Positions 50,601-63,000 of a stretch of 64,000 nt of DNA are shown here, one piece after another. The stretch spans positions 15,185,019 to 15,249,018 of the forward strand of contig CM076649.1 in the NCBI GenBank assembly GCA_038496675.1, read 5' to 3'. How positions within the stretch are numbered: position 1 is the first letter of the stretch; the number at the start of each line of letters is the position of its first letter. A model generated the notes under the pieces. It ran no database searches, was not told the origin of the DNA, and worked only from the letters and a program-made list of their open reading frames with translations. The stretch is from Rachycentron canadum (lineage: Eukaryota > Chordata > Actinopteri > Carangiformes > Rachycentridae). Made by a program: the position numbers and the translations under genes.

Positions 50601-53103
50601 GACTGCAAAACAACCAAAACAATAACACATCTCGTGGAGTGATACTCACTGATGTTGGAATCGATGTAGTTGTGCTGAGTATAAATATTTTCCACTACTT
50701 TTTAAGATGAAGCATGTATCTAAATCGAGTGATGCACAATTTTAGAAGCAGGGTATTGGTTTTCACTCATAAATGTTTTAAAATCCAGCAATATTTATGA
50801 TCATCCACTTTTATGGCTAATCTATAGTGGAACCATTAGGCATGCATTAGTGAGTGAAGTATATTTGACCTAGTCTTGGTTCTCATAGAGAAGTCAATAG
50901 CCTGCATTAAGCCTGCCTGAATAAAAACCATGGCCTGGCAATGTTTTTGCACCAGTCACTTGAGTACCACTTTCAAGACTCTCCCTCCACCTCCTGCTAA
51001 TTGGGACATTCATAACTTGAACATGATCCCTCTGTGACTATTTTAAACCTCAGGGACACAGAGGAAGAGGCAGAAGAGAGGGAACAAGCGTCAGACAAAG
51101 AGGGAGAGATGAAGAGAGATAAAAAGCAGTCACATCAGGAACAAATGTTTTGCAACATGTTTCTTTAGTCAGTCCACTTCACAGTAGTCTCAAGGGTACA
51201 TGACTCTATCTACTTACCTCTCCTTCAAATGACCTTCATATTTATGACTTTGAATATTATTTCAGCGTTTGCTGGATTCTTAAAATAGTCTGAATGGGCT
51301 TATCAAATTTGTGCTTTGATAATTACATCAAAGCAAGGAGTAAATGCATAAAAACTGGATTAGTGGCGCCATGGCAGCTTCTATAAACACAGCCTAATAG
51401 GCAATTTGGCGTCCTACTGAGTGCACTTCTAAGGTACAGACTAAAATATGAATACAGCTGTTTTCAAATACCACATGGTCCCTATTTTGCTACTTACGTC
51501 TGAGTCATACGCAACTGTCGAATGTAACAAAAGGTCCAATCCAAGCATTGACAAACAAAGGATGAAATCTTCTCCACTAGCTGATGATTTTTCTTCCTGA
51601 GAAGAAAGAGAGGTCTGTCGGCGTGGTCTCATCATCTCCGCTTTGACAGCTGGCAGGAACAAACCAAGCCTGCTGCAGTATCATAGCTTTGGGCTTATGT
51701 GCTGTGTTTGTGAGATAAATGGCGACACATGGATGACTCTCCACAGCACTCCACCTTCTTTGACACCTAGTCAAACTCTCAGGCTGCTCTGGATCAGCTG
51801 TCTGGCTGAGGTGAACAGAGACATGAGGGTTGGGATGGCTGTCAGCAACTGTTCCCGACAGCCTTCGGCCACTGCGGCTTATCACACCCTCAAGTCTGTT
51901 ATATCGCTGCCGCTCTCATCATGCCCAAGGATCTATGAAGAAGTACAAAGAAAAATACTCAGTGAAATTATTGCCTCAGTTCGAGCAAAATATGTCACAT
52001 AGCTGTCTTCCAAGAAAATGCACCAGATAGATTTCAGTTATGCCAACATTGTCAAGGTAGGCTAATGAGATGAGACATGTGAAGCTGCTTAAAATGCAAA
52101 CGTCCTTTGCATTTTCCCCAGAGGCTTTTCCCAGTGCTTTTAAGTGGTTTGAAATGTTACACATTTACAATTTGAATCCAATTTATAGATATATTGACCT
52201 ATGAAAATCACATGCAAATGGGAACAGTTGTGCACAGGTTAAATGAATGATCTTTGCAGTAGGTAAGAACCTTACGACTCACAAATGGCAAATAGATGGT
52301 TGGATGAGGTTCCCTTCAGTCCCTCTCCCTCTATCGGTCACTCGTCTTCCTCAATAACTCCTTGGCATGAATATAAATGGGGACCAGTGAAGAGCAGGGA
52401 CTGGGTGCCTGTGAATGGCTTTCTGCTCGGCCTCTGACAGCAGCACTCCCCTAATGGGTTCAGCCTGACTGGATTCAATCATGTCCCCTGATACCCTCTG
52501 AAGAGGATGCAAATTGTCAATCAGAGCTTACTCTCCTCCCCTCATGCTTCCCCATCTCGTGCTGCTGCTGTCTTCCTCTTGTTCCCCATGATCATCTTGC
52601 CATCATTCACATTGCTCTTACTTCCAATTTTTCAGCCTCCTTTTACACCCTTTTACGTATTAACTCCACCTACTGTTTTCCTGTTAGCTCTGTCTCGATC
52701 TGCTGCAGAAATATTGACTTGAGCTTCATGCAGGTTGAATGAAATAATGAGCATGGAGAAGGCCATGTACATATAACATTAATTATTTCATAGTAATGTG
52801 TGCCATAAAGGAAATTATTGCTTATCTAGGATGCATTTTTGAGTGTTTGTGCTACGTGGTTGTGGGATTTTAAATAAAAGGCAGGTCGTTGTAATAATGT
52901 GGAGGTAAACAGAAGATTTGACATGAACATTTCTTTTATTTTCATTCAAAGGATAGGAGTAACTAACTAAACAAACACTGGGCCGAACAATAAATTTGAA
53001 AGATGACAATTATGGTTTTTTTTTAATCCAACCACTTTAGGAAAACAGCGACAGCGAGCAGAGATGACATGTTTTGATTTGTAAAGGTTAATATATTTAT
53101 TGG

Positions 53104-53131
53104 ATTGCATCATAATGCAATCACATTGCAT
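53104..53131. promoter_or_regulatory. Three ATTGCAT cores in 28 bp
   Basis: ATTGCAT at 53104-53110 and ATGCAAT at 53115-53121 form a 7-bp inverted repeat around CATA. A third ATTGCAT lies at 53125-53131. ATTGCAT is a shared core of C/EBP half-sites and POU octamer-like sites, so the cluster could bind dimers of such factors. No conservation evidence is available. Confidence 0.3.
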
Positions 53132-53680
53132 TAGCTTCATATAAAAGCAATCAGACTGTCAAAGCTCTTCCTGGGGGGCAGGCACAATGAGGAAAAAATT
53201 AAACATATTTCCACACTGGATGACAACTTAATCCACCCTGTGGGCTACAGGTGCACCCGGCTTGCAAAGGACTTTTTCATGACTCCGATTTGTTTGTGCT
53301 ACGCAAGCCACAAGACACAGGAAAGAGATATCTTGGGCCTTTTTGTATGGTGGCCCAGACAGGTCAATACTATGCAAAAAAAAAAAAAAAAAGAATAGTC
53401 CACAAGCAACATAGAACAATACGCTATTCACTCCCCTTTACTTTGCATTGTGTTTATTGAATGATACTTGGGGCCTAATGGTTTAAAGGATGAAAATAAG
53501 CAATTGTGTTTCAAAGAAAAACCGCTAAGCAAATAACAGGTTACAATATACTATATTATTACATATTGTATTGAATATCACAAGGAAACATGCAGTAAAA
53601 GTCAGCAAGCCACACATTCCCTCTTTAAGCTGCTTCATCATAAGAACAGTAAGACATTAACATTTTGCATTAACATGTAT

Positions 53681-54960
53681 GATTTTGACACTTTTATCCA
53701 AAGCGTTTTACAAGTAAGGGAAATCAGTAAGGCTTCAGTGCAGTAGGAAACCTTTGGTGTAAATATTAAGTTCTACATCTATTCAATAAGTGCAAGTTGT
53801 TTGTAAGGAAGTACACCGAAAGTGCATAGTAAGTGCTAGTTAGACATGTTAAGGTTTTTAGAAGAGGAGGTTCCCTCAGAGGAGAATCTTGAAGATAGAG
53901 GGGGACACCCTTCCTTGTAGCCTGTTCCACTTTCATTTGGGTGTATATCTGCTTCTTGTGGCAATGCTTCCTGTGACGCATTGATTTCTGTGAGATCGAG
54001 ACAACTGTTCTACACTTTCTCTCCTTTACCTACTCTAAAATCCACTGATTAATAAATTGTCACTATCTATTGCTAGTCACCCGGTGCTAGATTAGTCTCA
54101 CTTTGGCTTTATCTGTACCTCTCATCTCCACCTACTTTGTGTAGGTGGTTTCTGGTTTCCACCTCTGTTAGCTTAGCTTTGCTTAGCTTGTCACACTAGC
54201 ATTACAGTGTCTGTTAGCTAGAGCAGCTGCTGTCTCCCAATCTTACATTAGATATGACACTCCTGATAGATGGCTCGACAGCAAGCCAGCTAGTGCTAAC
54301 TCTAGTTTATCCCTTTTCCCTGTGTAGAAAGGCTTGCAACAGCAAACAACTGATTATATGGTATGGTCTGCAGTTACCAATCTAAGGGTGCTGGCATCAC
54401 ATAGTGAGAATCAGGGAACCCAGGCACACTCCACCTCTAGCTCCAGCTACAACACTGTAGTTTTCATGTCGGTGCCAGTGATGTGAGGATGAAGAAGTCA
54501 GAAGTCACAAAAGCTAGCCTTGTCAGGACATTTTAGTTTGCCAGAAGAATGAGTCGACATTGATTAACTGTCTCTGGTCCCTTAGCCTGTTATTGACACT
54601 TGTGGTTTCACCCAGTTTGTGGCTCAACCAACTCACTGCAGTGGTAAAACTCTTGTAGGTCAATGAGTTGTGAGGCGATGTGCCCTTTTGGGCTGACTGA
54701 AGACCAGATAGGCTGCCATATTCTGGACCATCCGCAAGGGATTCACTGTGCAGAGGAAGGTCTGCTAGAAGCGCAGTGAGTAGTTGAGGTGAGATATAAT
54801 CACGTTAAGGACCTAGAGTCAGATGGCATACTGAAACAGCTATGGCCTGATTTTTAAAAAACTGTATAGACCAAACCAAAAAACAAATGCAACATGGTGA
54901 GGCGAGGCTGGTTGGTCATCAAGCATGACACCCTGGTATCTTGCGACCTCATCTAAATAT
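53681..54960 (+). repeat. Degenerate long teleost repeat, family C, in two blocks
   Basis: The first block (53681 to about 54025) opens GATTTTGACACTTTTATCCA and AAGCG. It continues through TGCTAGTTAGACATGTTAAG to CTTGTAGCCTGTTCCACTTT. The second (about 54600-54960) has TGTGCCCTTTTGGGCTGACT and GAAGACCAGATAGGCTGCCA, then TTCTGGACCATCCGCAAGGG, GGTCTGCTAGAAGCGCAGTG and AGTAGTTGAGGTGAGATATA. These follow, in order, a repeat common in teleosts. The central 54030-54590 does not fit the family and looks like a separate insertion; it is rich in TTAGCTTAGC and TTAGCTAG words. I do not know the class. Confidence 0.6.
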
Positions 54961-57591
54961 TGTGATGAAGACAGAAGACAATTGAAGGTGGTGTACCCTT
55001 ACTCATGTGGATATGTCAGAGAGACAGGCCAAGATCTATGCAGAGACAGATATTAAGTACTCACTTTCTATCATTTCTATATTCACACTGTCAGAAACAT
55101 TCTCTACCCACTTAAAACAAAGTTGAGAGAGCAAGACTGTGGTGACGTGATCAGTATCATGGGTGATGCACTGCAATTAGCTGATGAATTGCAAGACTTT
55201 TCAGACTCTTCAAACTAAATAATTGATTGTAAAAAGAAACATCAGGTATATAGGCATTCAGAAACTACAAGCGTCTGTGACAGTAGGTGATGTATGGAGA
55301 CCCAGTTTAGAGCCCATTTCCCTCCTATTCCACCAGGAGAGGAGAGACTGTAGTAAATAACCACTACATTGCCAGAGGGGGAAAAGAGAGTGGAGAGGAG
55401 AAAATCCTCTGTAGTCTCACCACCTTTCTTTCTCTTCTGTTTCCTGCATATGCCTCTTCATGCATTCACTTTTTGCCTGCTCTTCCCACCTCATCCCACC
55501 CACCTATCTCTCTTCTCTATGTCTCAATCTCCTTTGCTTTCCTGCCCTCTCAATCCTGTTTCTTTCTGTCCTGTGTGTCTGGCAGAAAGAAAGGTGGAAT
55601 TGGATGCTTCCCTTGTAGCAGTTTCCTTTGAGACGTGTCAGAGATTTTGTGTTGCTGGAGCAGGTGGCTCATTGTCGTCCAAAACATCAACTGTCTATCA
55701 TGGTCAGCTGTGGCTCTTAAGAGTTCAAAGCACTGAAACAACAAACATGTTTTCATTATGGCATTCACCACACACTCTCGTGATGTAACAAGTTGATGAT
55801 TTATGTATGGAATAATATAAATGTTTTTTCATTGATATTTTCATTTCCTGTTTTGAAGGTTGAGGGAATGGGAGAAAACAGGTTTCTGCTATTGCATGCT
55901 CTTCATGGCTGAACTCAGCTCCGGGATTAAATTGCAATCGTTATTACCCAGATTTGGTGAGTTAGTCTAACAGATGTGTGCTCTATAATGCCGCTTTCAA
56001 GTATGGGTGAGTCATCCAAAGTACCTCTCAATGAGGAGTTGGAAGCCCCTCTCCAACTCCAGTGAAATGCACTGGAAAATGCAATCCTTTGTGGGTGTTT
56101 GACATTCAGCGCCTGAATTTTTTTTTTTCCATGGGGCTTCACTGCCATTTTTGACAGATCATAATTGTCAGCAGAGGGAAAACATTGAAAACACTTGTCT
56201 CATGGCTGATGAAAAAGGTCACTTCAGTTCCTCCATACTGCCCTGACCTGTGGAGTCTTTTGTCGGCAGCTGCGGTGGCTGACCACTCAGTTGTCCAATC
56301 CCCTCTTTTTCCTCCCCAGCAAAGCAATGGAGGGTTTAATCCCTTCCCACAGGTAGAAACCATCTCTTTGCTTATCTCCCTCTCTTTCTGCTTCTCTTTG
56401 AGTGATGGACAGGCAGCCTGAGCTGTTATGGAAGGCAGCCAGACAGGTCAAAGGTGACTGAGTAGAATAATCCCTTTATGAAACCCTCCTCCCCTGCTTA
56501 AGTAAAGCCAGCGTGAGGAAGGTCAGTGTGTAGGCTCTGTCCCTCCTCAGCATCAGCCGAAAATTGTACCGCTCTATTCACTCCCCTACCTTGAGAAGCA
56601 CACGGCTGTCTTATCGCCCTGGAATTGGCTGTGCAGCATGAATGCAGCAGAAGAGAGAAGCCGGATGAATGTTTGAATGGAGCTCAAGTGTGAATGCCTT
56701 ACCTGTTTCGCTCTATCTACTGCCAGCTTCTCTCTATCTCTATCTCTTGTCTCTTTCTCTCTTACTTTTATCTCAGTCTGTTCCTCCACAAATTCAGTAA
56801 CCCTATGTGTGAGGAATTGACTCTTGTCTCCTGTCTGTGATATGTGTTTTTTTTTAAGATGACCTGAGTGAAGAGTGAGTCTTTGCTGAAAGGGATCATG
56901 CCCTTTTGTATAGCTTGGGATAAGATCAAACCTCCTTCTGCAACACTGTGTCCACACAAATACAGTAAAACACAGCTGAGAAAACATTTCAGTGACTCTA
57001 AAACTCTCCTTCTCTATAGCACCCTTCAGTTTGTTTCAGTTTTACACTGATAAATAAATAAACACACGTGACAAATTGTGTTGCCTTTTTTGAAGTTTTC
57101 TCCGCTGCTGAACTTGCTGGAAGCACGTGGTGGTGTTTGTTGCTCGAGGAGAGCTTCAGCCATTGTTACATTACCAAGACAAGAGGTGCAGCGCTTCATC
57201 TTTAGGGCAGATAGGAGGCTATAGGCAGTTGTTATTGGAAAGTGAAAGGGTTCGCTGGTTAGCATGCTAAATTAAGTAGAAAAAAGGCTGCTGAGGAGTA
57301 ACGTTTTATGCTGAACTCGCAACGTTTCATGTTGATTACTAAGTACATTACTGTTAACGGTAATGCTAACTATGTAGCAATAGCATTACTTCCAAAAAGC
57401 TCCTTTAAAATGTATCAATATTTGTATATTAGAAATTGAATAAACGACTCTATCATGTGAAACAGGTTGCTTTTAATGATTCAGAGTGAATTATCAGACA
57501 ACGCTGCAGTTCCTCTCCACTCAGTTTTACACTCATTATTTTGGACCTAACTTCACTGTTTTGGTTCACTCTCACTGCTCACTTCTGTTTC
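54961..57591. other. Non-coding, no gene recognised
   Basis: A frame of 139 codons (55369-55788) crosses a pyrimidine-rich stretch ending GTCTGGCAG at about 55576-55584, which resembles a splice acceptor. The downstream residues match nothing I know. A balanced-composition segment at 56040-56340 may be regulatory. A pyrimidine tract lies at about 56725-56775. Confidence 0.5.
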
Positions 57592-58036
57592 TGACAGGAC
57601 CACTGAGGACTCAAAGATGCTCAACTCAAACGGTGAAATCCAAGGCAGGGTCTTTATTACAGACAGGGTCGGTGCACAGGTAGTCAATCAGAACAAGCAA
57701 ACAAATCTAAAGGGCTCAGGCTGAGGTGAGCTCAAAAACAAAGCTGGTCAGAAACACTGCTATGAACACAGGGAACAAACACTGGAATGCTTGACACTAG
57801 GCACAAAGACCAACTGGCACAGGACACAGGGAGAACGCAGAATAAAAATACTATAACAGGAGGGGAAGACAATGAGACACAGGTGCAACACATTAGGGGT
57901 GGGGTCGACAAACACATGATGGCAGGAAGTGGAAATCTGGAACGAGATGAGAGGTTAGACGCATGCCAAAATAAAACAGGAAGTGAAAACGAATGATATC
58001 AAGAACCAGAAACGTGACCTCAGAGAGGACATTACA
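57592..58036 (-). mobile_element. Solo LTR with perfect 5-bp target duplication
   Basis: The element is 445 bp, starting TGACAGGACC and ending GGACATTACA on the plus strand, so its ends are TG and CA. It is flanked by the identical five bases GTTTC (57587-57591 and 58037-58041). Read on the minus strand it has the layout of a teleost LTR: TGTAATGTCCTC start, CACTTCCTGT-rich U3 and TATAGTATTTTTATTC near the TATA position. Next is an AATAAA polyadenylation signal (plus-strand TTTATT at about 57651-57656), then a short end reading CCTGCCTTGGATTTCACC to CTGTCA. No internal retroelement sequence remains, so it arose by recombination between two LTRs. Confidence 0.85.
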
Positions 58037-58041
58037 GTTTC

Positions 58042-59883
58042 CAGCAGCAGGCAGCTCTGATAAACCAGCTGTACTCTAGCTGCCCAGCATGAAAAGGCAT
58101 ACAGAAAAAGGAGGTGACTATATGTTAATAGAGCTAGATATCTATTGTTACTCTAGCAGACTTACAGGTGTTTTCAAAAGATTTTATCTTGTAGATCACA
58201 TGGCTGTGTTATTTAAAGGTTGAGCTGATAAAAAAAGCAAAGGTTGAGTATAGTTTGGCATTGGGAACAAATATTAGATAACTGAAAAGTGAGGATCGGG
58301 TCTTGGTCTTGGCAAGATAAAAAAAATTTAAGGCAAAAACTAAAATTTAGCAGTGGTGCAAAATGTCTTGTTGTGCTAGGTAGTGATTAGCTGGTGAAAA
58401 GAAGAGTATATTTTGCTGCTATTTCCTCTAAGACTTGTCAAATGGTACTGTGAATTCTTCATGTTTGCAGCATCCAACCTCGTTCATTGTTAACTTTTGA
58501 AATTTGATTCAGGTACTCGCGATCTGAAGTTTGGCAAAAGAATCCCATTCTGTATCTGTGCGTCAAGCAGTCAGATTAATCACTCACTTTTTGTCACTCT
58601 GGATCAGCTTAGTTGTGTTGAGGAGCATTGACAGCTGTCATTCCAACAATTACACATCTGCTACCTTTCCAATTTGAAAAGTGAAAAGTAGTGGCTGCAG
58701 TTTTTCTTCTGTCTCCTTGTTCTCATCAGCATCGCTCTTTTTATCACTCTTTTTTCTTTCAGCAAGTCCCCTGTCTCATCAGTTTAATAGTGGTGTATTG
58801 AGCAAAGCATTTCCACAGGTGGTCTCCTTGGGCCAGAACCCAACCCCACTGTCCCTGGTCCAATTACAGCAAGAAGGAGAGGACATTTTTATTGGTCTGT
58901 GAGGGGACATTTCCATGGCTGCCATCGTCTCCAGGAGTACAGTCGTCTAGCGCTCAATTACTCCTCCATCCTGAACCGGCAAGGGAGAGAAAACGTCCCC
59001 TGCTGAGACTGGTGAGTCCCAGCGCATTACCAGCACAGAATTTCTGACCTACTTCAAACACAAAAAAACCACCCCACAACTTATTTCCAATGCTAGCTAC
59101 AGTGTATGATTGAATATGTGGTGAGTAATATTCCCTAGGCGTTTGGGTAGAGAAGCGAAAACATACTTTTTAATACAATCAAACAAAAAAAAGCATTTAA
59201 ATCAATCTGAATTAGTTTGAGTGCCAAAATGCTGTAAGTAATAAATTATCTCAGAGATACGCATTAATAAACCACGGAAAGCCAGTATGATAGCAATCAT
59301 AACCATGATTTTATAGCTAACGTGAAGCAGGCCTCCTAAAGAGCTTTATATTTAAACAAATAAAAAAAACTGAACTGATGCTAGGAACTTTTTTGTATAC
59401 ATATGATTAAATCATATTTTTTTCCATCAGTGCTGTTCTCTTGACAACATGCATGAGTGTACAGCCTGTATACAAAATGGTGATGAATTTGATTTAGTCC
59501 TGAAAAGAATAATGGATTTACTAGATGTAAAACAAATTGAAAGCTCTTGCTTCTACTTAAAATGAGATGGTCATAATTTGACCAATAAAGTCACATGTCT
59601 TGGGTCAGCAATTTACAAATGATCCATTAAACGACAATGTTGAAGATAAACTGTTAGTTCACCTATGAATTTTAATGTTCTGGTTTTTCAGGGCTTACTA
59701 GATGCCGCTAGGTATAAAAACAGAAGCAGACTGACAGCCACCTGCAATAAAGCCACGAGGATGGTGTATTGTGTGCCAAGATTTATGGTGTTAGTCATAT
59801 GTTCATCAGCATAAATATGCACATATGCCAGGCAGTGATAAGAGGCCTTATACTGTATATAAATGTATGCACAGATAGACAAC
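58042..59883. other. Non-coding, no gene recognised
   Basis: A stretch at 58900-59030 is less AT-rich and contains CTGGTGAGTCCC (about 59008-59019), which looks like a splice donor. There is no coding frame before it, so it could at most be a non-coding exon. No repeats were recognised. Confidence 0.45.
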
Positions 59884-60075
59884 AGGGTGGTTCAGTGGTG
59901 CACCGTTGCCTCATAGCAAGAAGGTTGTGGATTTGAAAACCAGGCCTGGGGACTTTCTGTGTGGAGATTACATGTTCTCCATGTGCCTGCGTGTGTATAT
60001 GTTGGCCCTGCAATAGAGTGACATTCTGTCTAGGGTGTACCCCACTCTAGGTGATGCTATTTGAGCTGACTTCTC
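59884..60075 (+). mobile_element. tRNA-like teleost SINE, copy 3 (internally deleted)
   Basis: The head is the best preserved of the three copies: GGTGGTTCAGTGGTGCACCG, TTGCCTCATAGCAAGAAGGT and a B-box-like ATTTGAAAACC. The body has TTTCTGTGTGGAGATTACAT and TGTTCTCCATGTGCCTGCGT, then jumps to TGTTGGCCCTGCAATAGAGT and GTCTAGGGTGTACCCCACTC. The central part present in copies 1 and 2 (the CACAGTCCAAAGACATG phrase) is missing, a deletion of roughly 100 bases. Confidence 0.85.
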
Positions 60076-63000
60076 TGATTAGATTGAGGAGGGTCAAATA
60101 TCAAAGAAAGATGTAAATTAATAGGCACCTGTGTAAGAGGTGGGGATGGAGAGCCCACTGGCATCTGCAGAGGTGGGCTGTAGAAACTTTGCTGGGTGCC
60201 TGCTCTGTACAGCATTTGCACTATTGGGTATTATAGAGGAAGCAAAGAGGAAAGCCACTGTATGCACATTGGATCCACATGACTATGGAAAGCAAGATTT
60301 GTGAAATACTACTGCTCGGACACAAGTCAATGTCTAATCGACCGTGGCTGCTTAGCCCTGGTGAGTCTTAAACCACCCCAATATCCCCATGTTACTTTAT
60401 CACTTGGAAATAGTTGGAACGTTGTTGTTAGACACACAGTAGGGCTCACATTCTGATTATTATTATTTTATTATTTTTTTTTTTTTTAGAAAATGGCTCA
60501 ATAAGTAAGGTACATACTACACCCAGCGGCCCATTGTAACAGCTGATCACAGCGCTAGAAACACAAAACAGACTCAGCAGAGGCAGAGCAGTTGTAGTAA
60601 AAACAATTATTTCCTTGTAGAGAGGCAGGTTTACACAGTCGGCAGTGTGAGGTGTGAGACCAGTGCACTCAGACCAGGCAAACAAATCAAAATGGCTACA
60701 GCAAGGAGATCATCACAACAAGCTCAAGCAAAACACAACTAAGGTTCAATGCTGATGTGAACTATGTGATGACAAAAGGAGCATCTGAAAAGATCTATGG
60801 CTTTATTAAGCGGTGTAATGTTACACTACTAATTCTTTTGTTAGTGAACATTAATACCAGTCAAAGACTGGTAGACAGTGTTAGTCTATTAAATCAATGG
60901 TGATTTTATTTTCAGTTCATAACAACAGGAACTTTTTTCCATTACACAACTATACCAACAAAGAAACTACATTCTCATAAATGACCATAAATGACACACA
61001 AAAATGTGGGCAGAAAACAAAACTATACAATATCCTGTTAAATAAATTCAAGCCAAGCTTACTGTTGTCTTCTGACCATGCTGTAAAACTGGACTTACAG
61101 GGAGCTGTGGAATTGCATTCACTCTGCTTCTCATGTCTGTTGTCTGCAGAGTTACTGCTGCTGGATGTACAACTGTTTGAAGCTATTTGGATTTTACTGG
61201 ATTTTGACTTCTTTTCTCTATGCTTTCAGCCAGACCTTATGTTTTGTTTTTAGCTTTATTATTAATGCAAAACAAGTCAGCCACATAATAATGGCTGCCT
61301 GGTGATACAAATACCAACACATAACGTAAATGTTAAGTGGGTGTGAACAGAGCCACAGGGAATATGGTTAGCTGGAGAGGGAGGCAGATGTGAGGAAGGT
61401 TACTGCTACATAACCAGATTGGGCTAACCACCACAACACAGCCTCTTCTATATCTCTGCCTGTTGTTCAATCTCTGATGCTTTATTTACTTCACCTTGAG
61501 CCACCAGCCCAATTTGTGTAGCAGCCCATTGAGAAAAGTCCAGGCTCTCCCAGAGGCCATGCCAGAACTGAGTGAATGGAAGTTCAGTTACAGGGAAGTG
61601 AAGTGGGTCATTGACTAACTGAGTGGAATCCACCACTTGATGAAAATGAGAAAGTAATTAGAGACGTGACAGCAAAAAACTATTTATGTTTATGGCTATG
61701 AAATAACAATTTGCTCATATGGAACTGTGTATCACTTCCTTTCAGAGTTCATTGTGACATTTCAGTGTTAATTCTCACAGGGTCTGTTGAATGAAGAGGA
61801 GAGCTGAAAATAAAGCCTCAGAGGTTTATGTGTGGAGAACTGTATATCCACTCACCTCACCTTTTAGGCTACACTTAAATTTCCAAATCGACAACACCCT
61901 CAAAGCCAGATTCTCTAAGTAATGAATACCTGTGAGCAAAAGCAGAAAATGAACACTCTGATAAATGTGAAATAAATTATTACTATAGATCAGGCTCATT
62001 AATCATTAATCAGCTTCTTCCCTTCACCGTCCACCAGTGAGCAAGAGTTGCCAGTGCATACTTCCTCCAAATGAATTTTCTCTGCCTTCCTTAATCTTCC
62101 CTTCTTTCTTCTATTTTCTTTCTCTCTTTCTGTGTCACTCTTCCTCTCTCTCTGATCCCATGTTTTATGCAGTCAGTGTCTACAGAGGGTAGGTTTACTA
62201 ACACAACAACTCTCCTCATCAGACGAGGAAATGCTTGGTTTGCCCTAATGAGAAATGATGAAAACTATGCAGGAATAATAGTGGACAAAGACTCATTTTT
62301 GATAGGAAAGCAGGAAGGTGCTCAGGGGGCTTAAATTGGTATTTTGTTACTGCTAGCGGGTGCATATTGAAGCTTGTTGGCTCTACTGGAAGGAAGAATT
62401 TTATTAGCCAGAGGGAGAAACAGAAAGAAAGAGAATGACAGAATGAGAAAGAAAGACAGAGAGGGGGATGGCGTTATTGGCAAACGCTGCTGTTTAACAG
62501 GGCTGCCCAGATCCAAACACAGAGTTGGCCAGCGATTGGTCGGCTGTGGTTAGGTCTTGGCACAGGCTGCGGCAACAGCTGTTTGGAGATGATGGAAGCC
62601 CCTGAGAAGGGAGACAGAGAAGAGCGGGACCACGACAACAATCCACAATTACTGTGAAATTCTGTTGTTCGGTCCATTCTCCTGACATGGCTTAGACCGG
62701 TGAAGAATGAAAAATAGGAGAACACCACACATTTACAATTGGGAAAAAATTAAGATACAAATGGGAGACTTGTGTTGGTACTGCACATTGCTGAAAGGAA
62801 CATGCAGTAATTGGATGCCTTCAATCTTAAGTTCTCCTCTGAGGCTTGTTTGTGGGCCTGTTTCATTTCACGCCTTCATCTCAGTCTAATGGGACAGATC
62901 ATAAAGACATTAAGTGTTGAAGACAAAATGAAATTCAAGCGTGAATGTTATTAACACGCCTTACAAAAGGAAATATCAACAAATATGCACAAATACAAAT

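Larger units (their letters stand above)
37731..53680. other. Long repeat-poor non-coding block
   Basis: Almost 16 kb in which I recognise no gene and few repeats. It contains a (CA)n run (42178-42200), an (ATT)n run (45532-45550), three CTGAAG units (45836-45855), a run of 17 A (53376-53392), a perfect hairpin (44505-44537) and several segments with homeodomain-type cores listed separately. Relative depletion of mobile elements is what one sees in teleost regulatory blocks around developmental genes, but that reading is inference. The stretch 40540-41040 is less AT-rich and may be a decayed repeat. Confidence 0.5.

Noticed and set aside
55369..55788. 139-codon frame with an acceptor-like GTCTGGCAG inside
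   Set aside because: The first half is low-complexity pyrimidine-rich translation, and the part after the possible acceptor matches no family I know.
60500..60700. Possible third solo LTR on the minus strand
   Set aside because: Only vague similarity to the end part of the 57592 element, and no TG/CA ends or target duplication.
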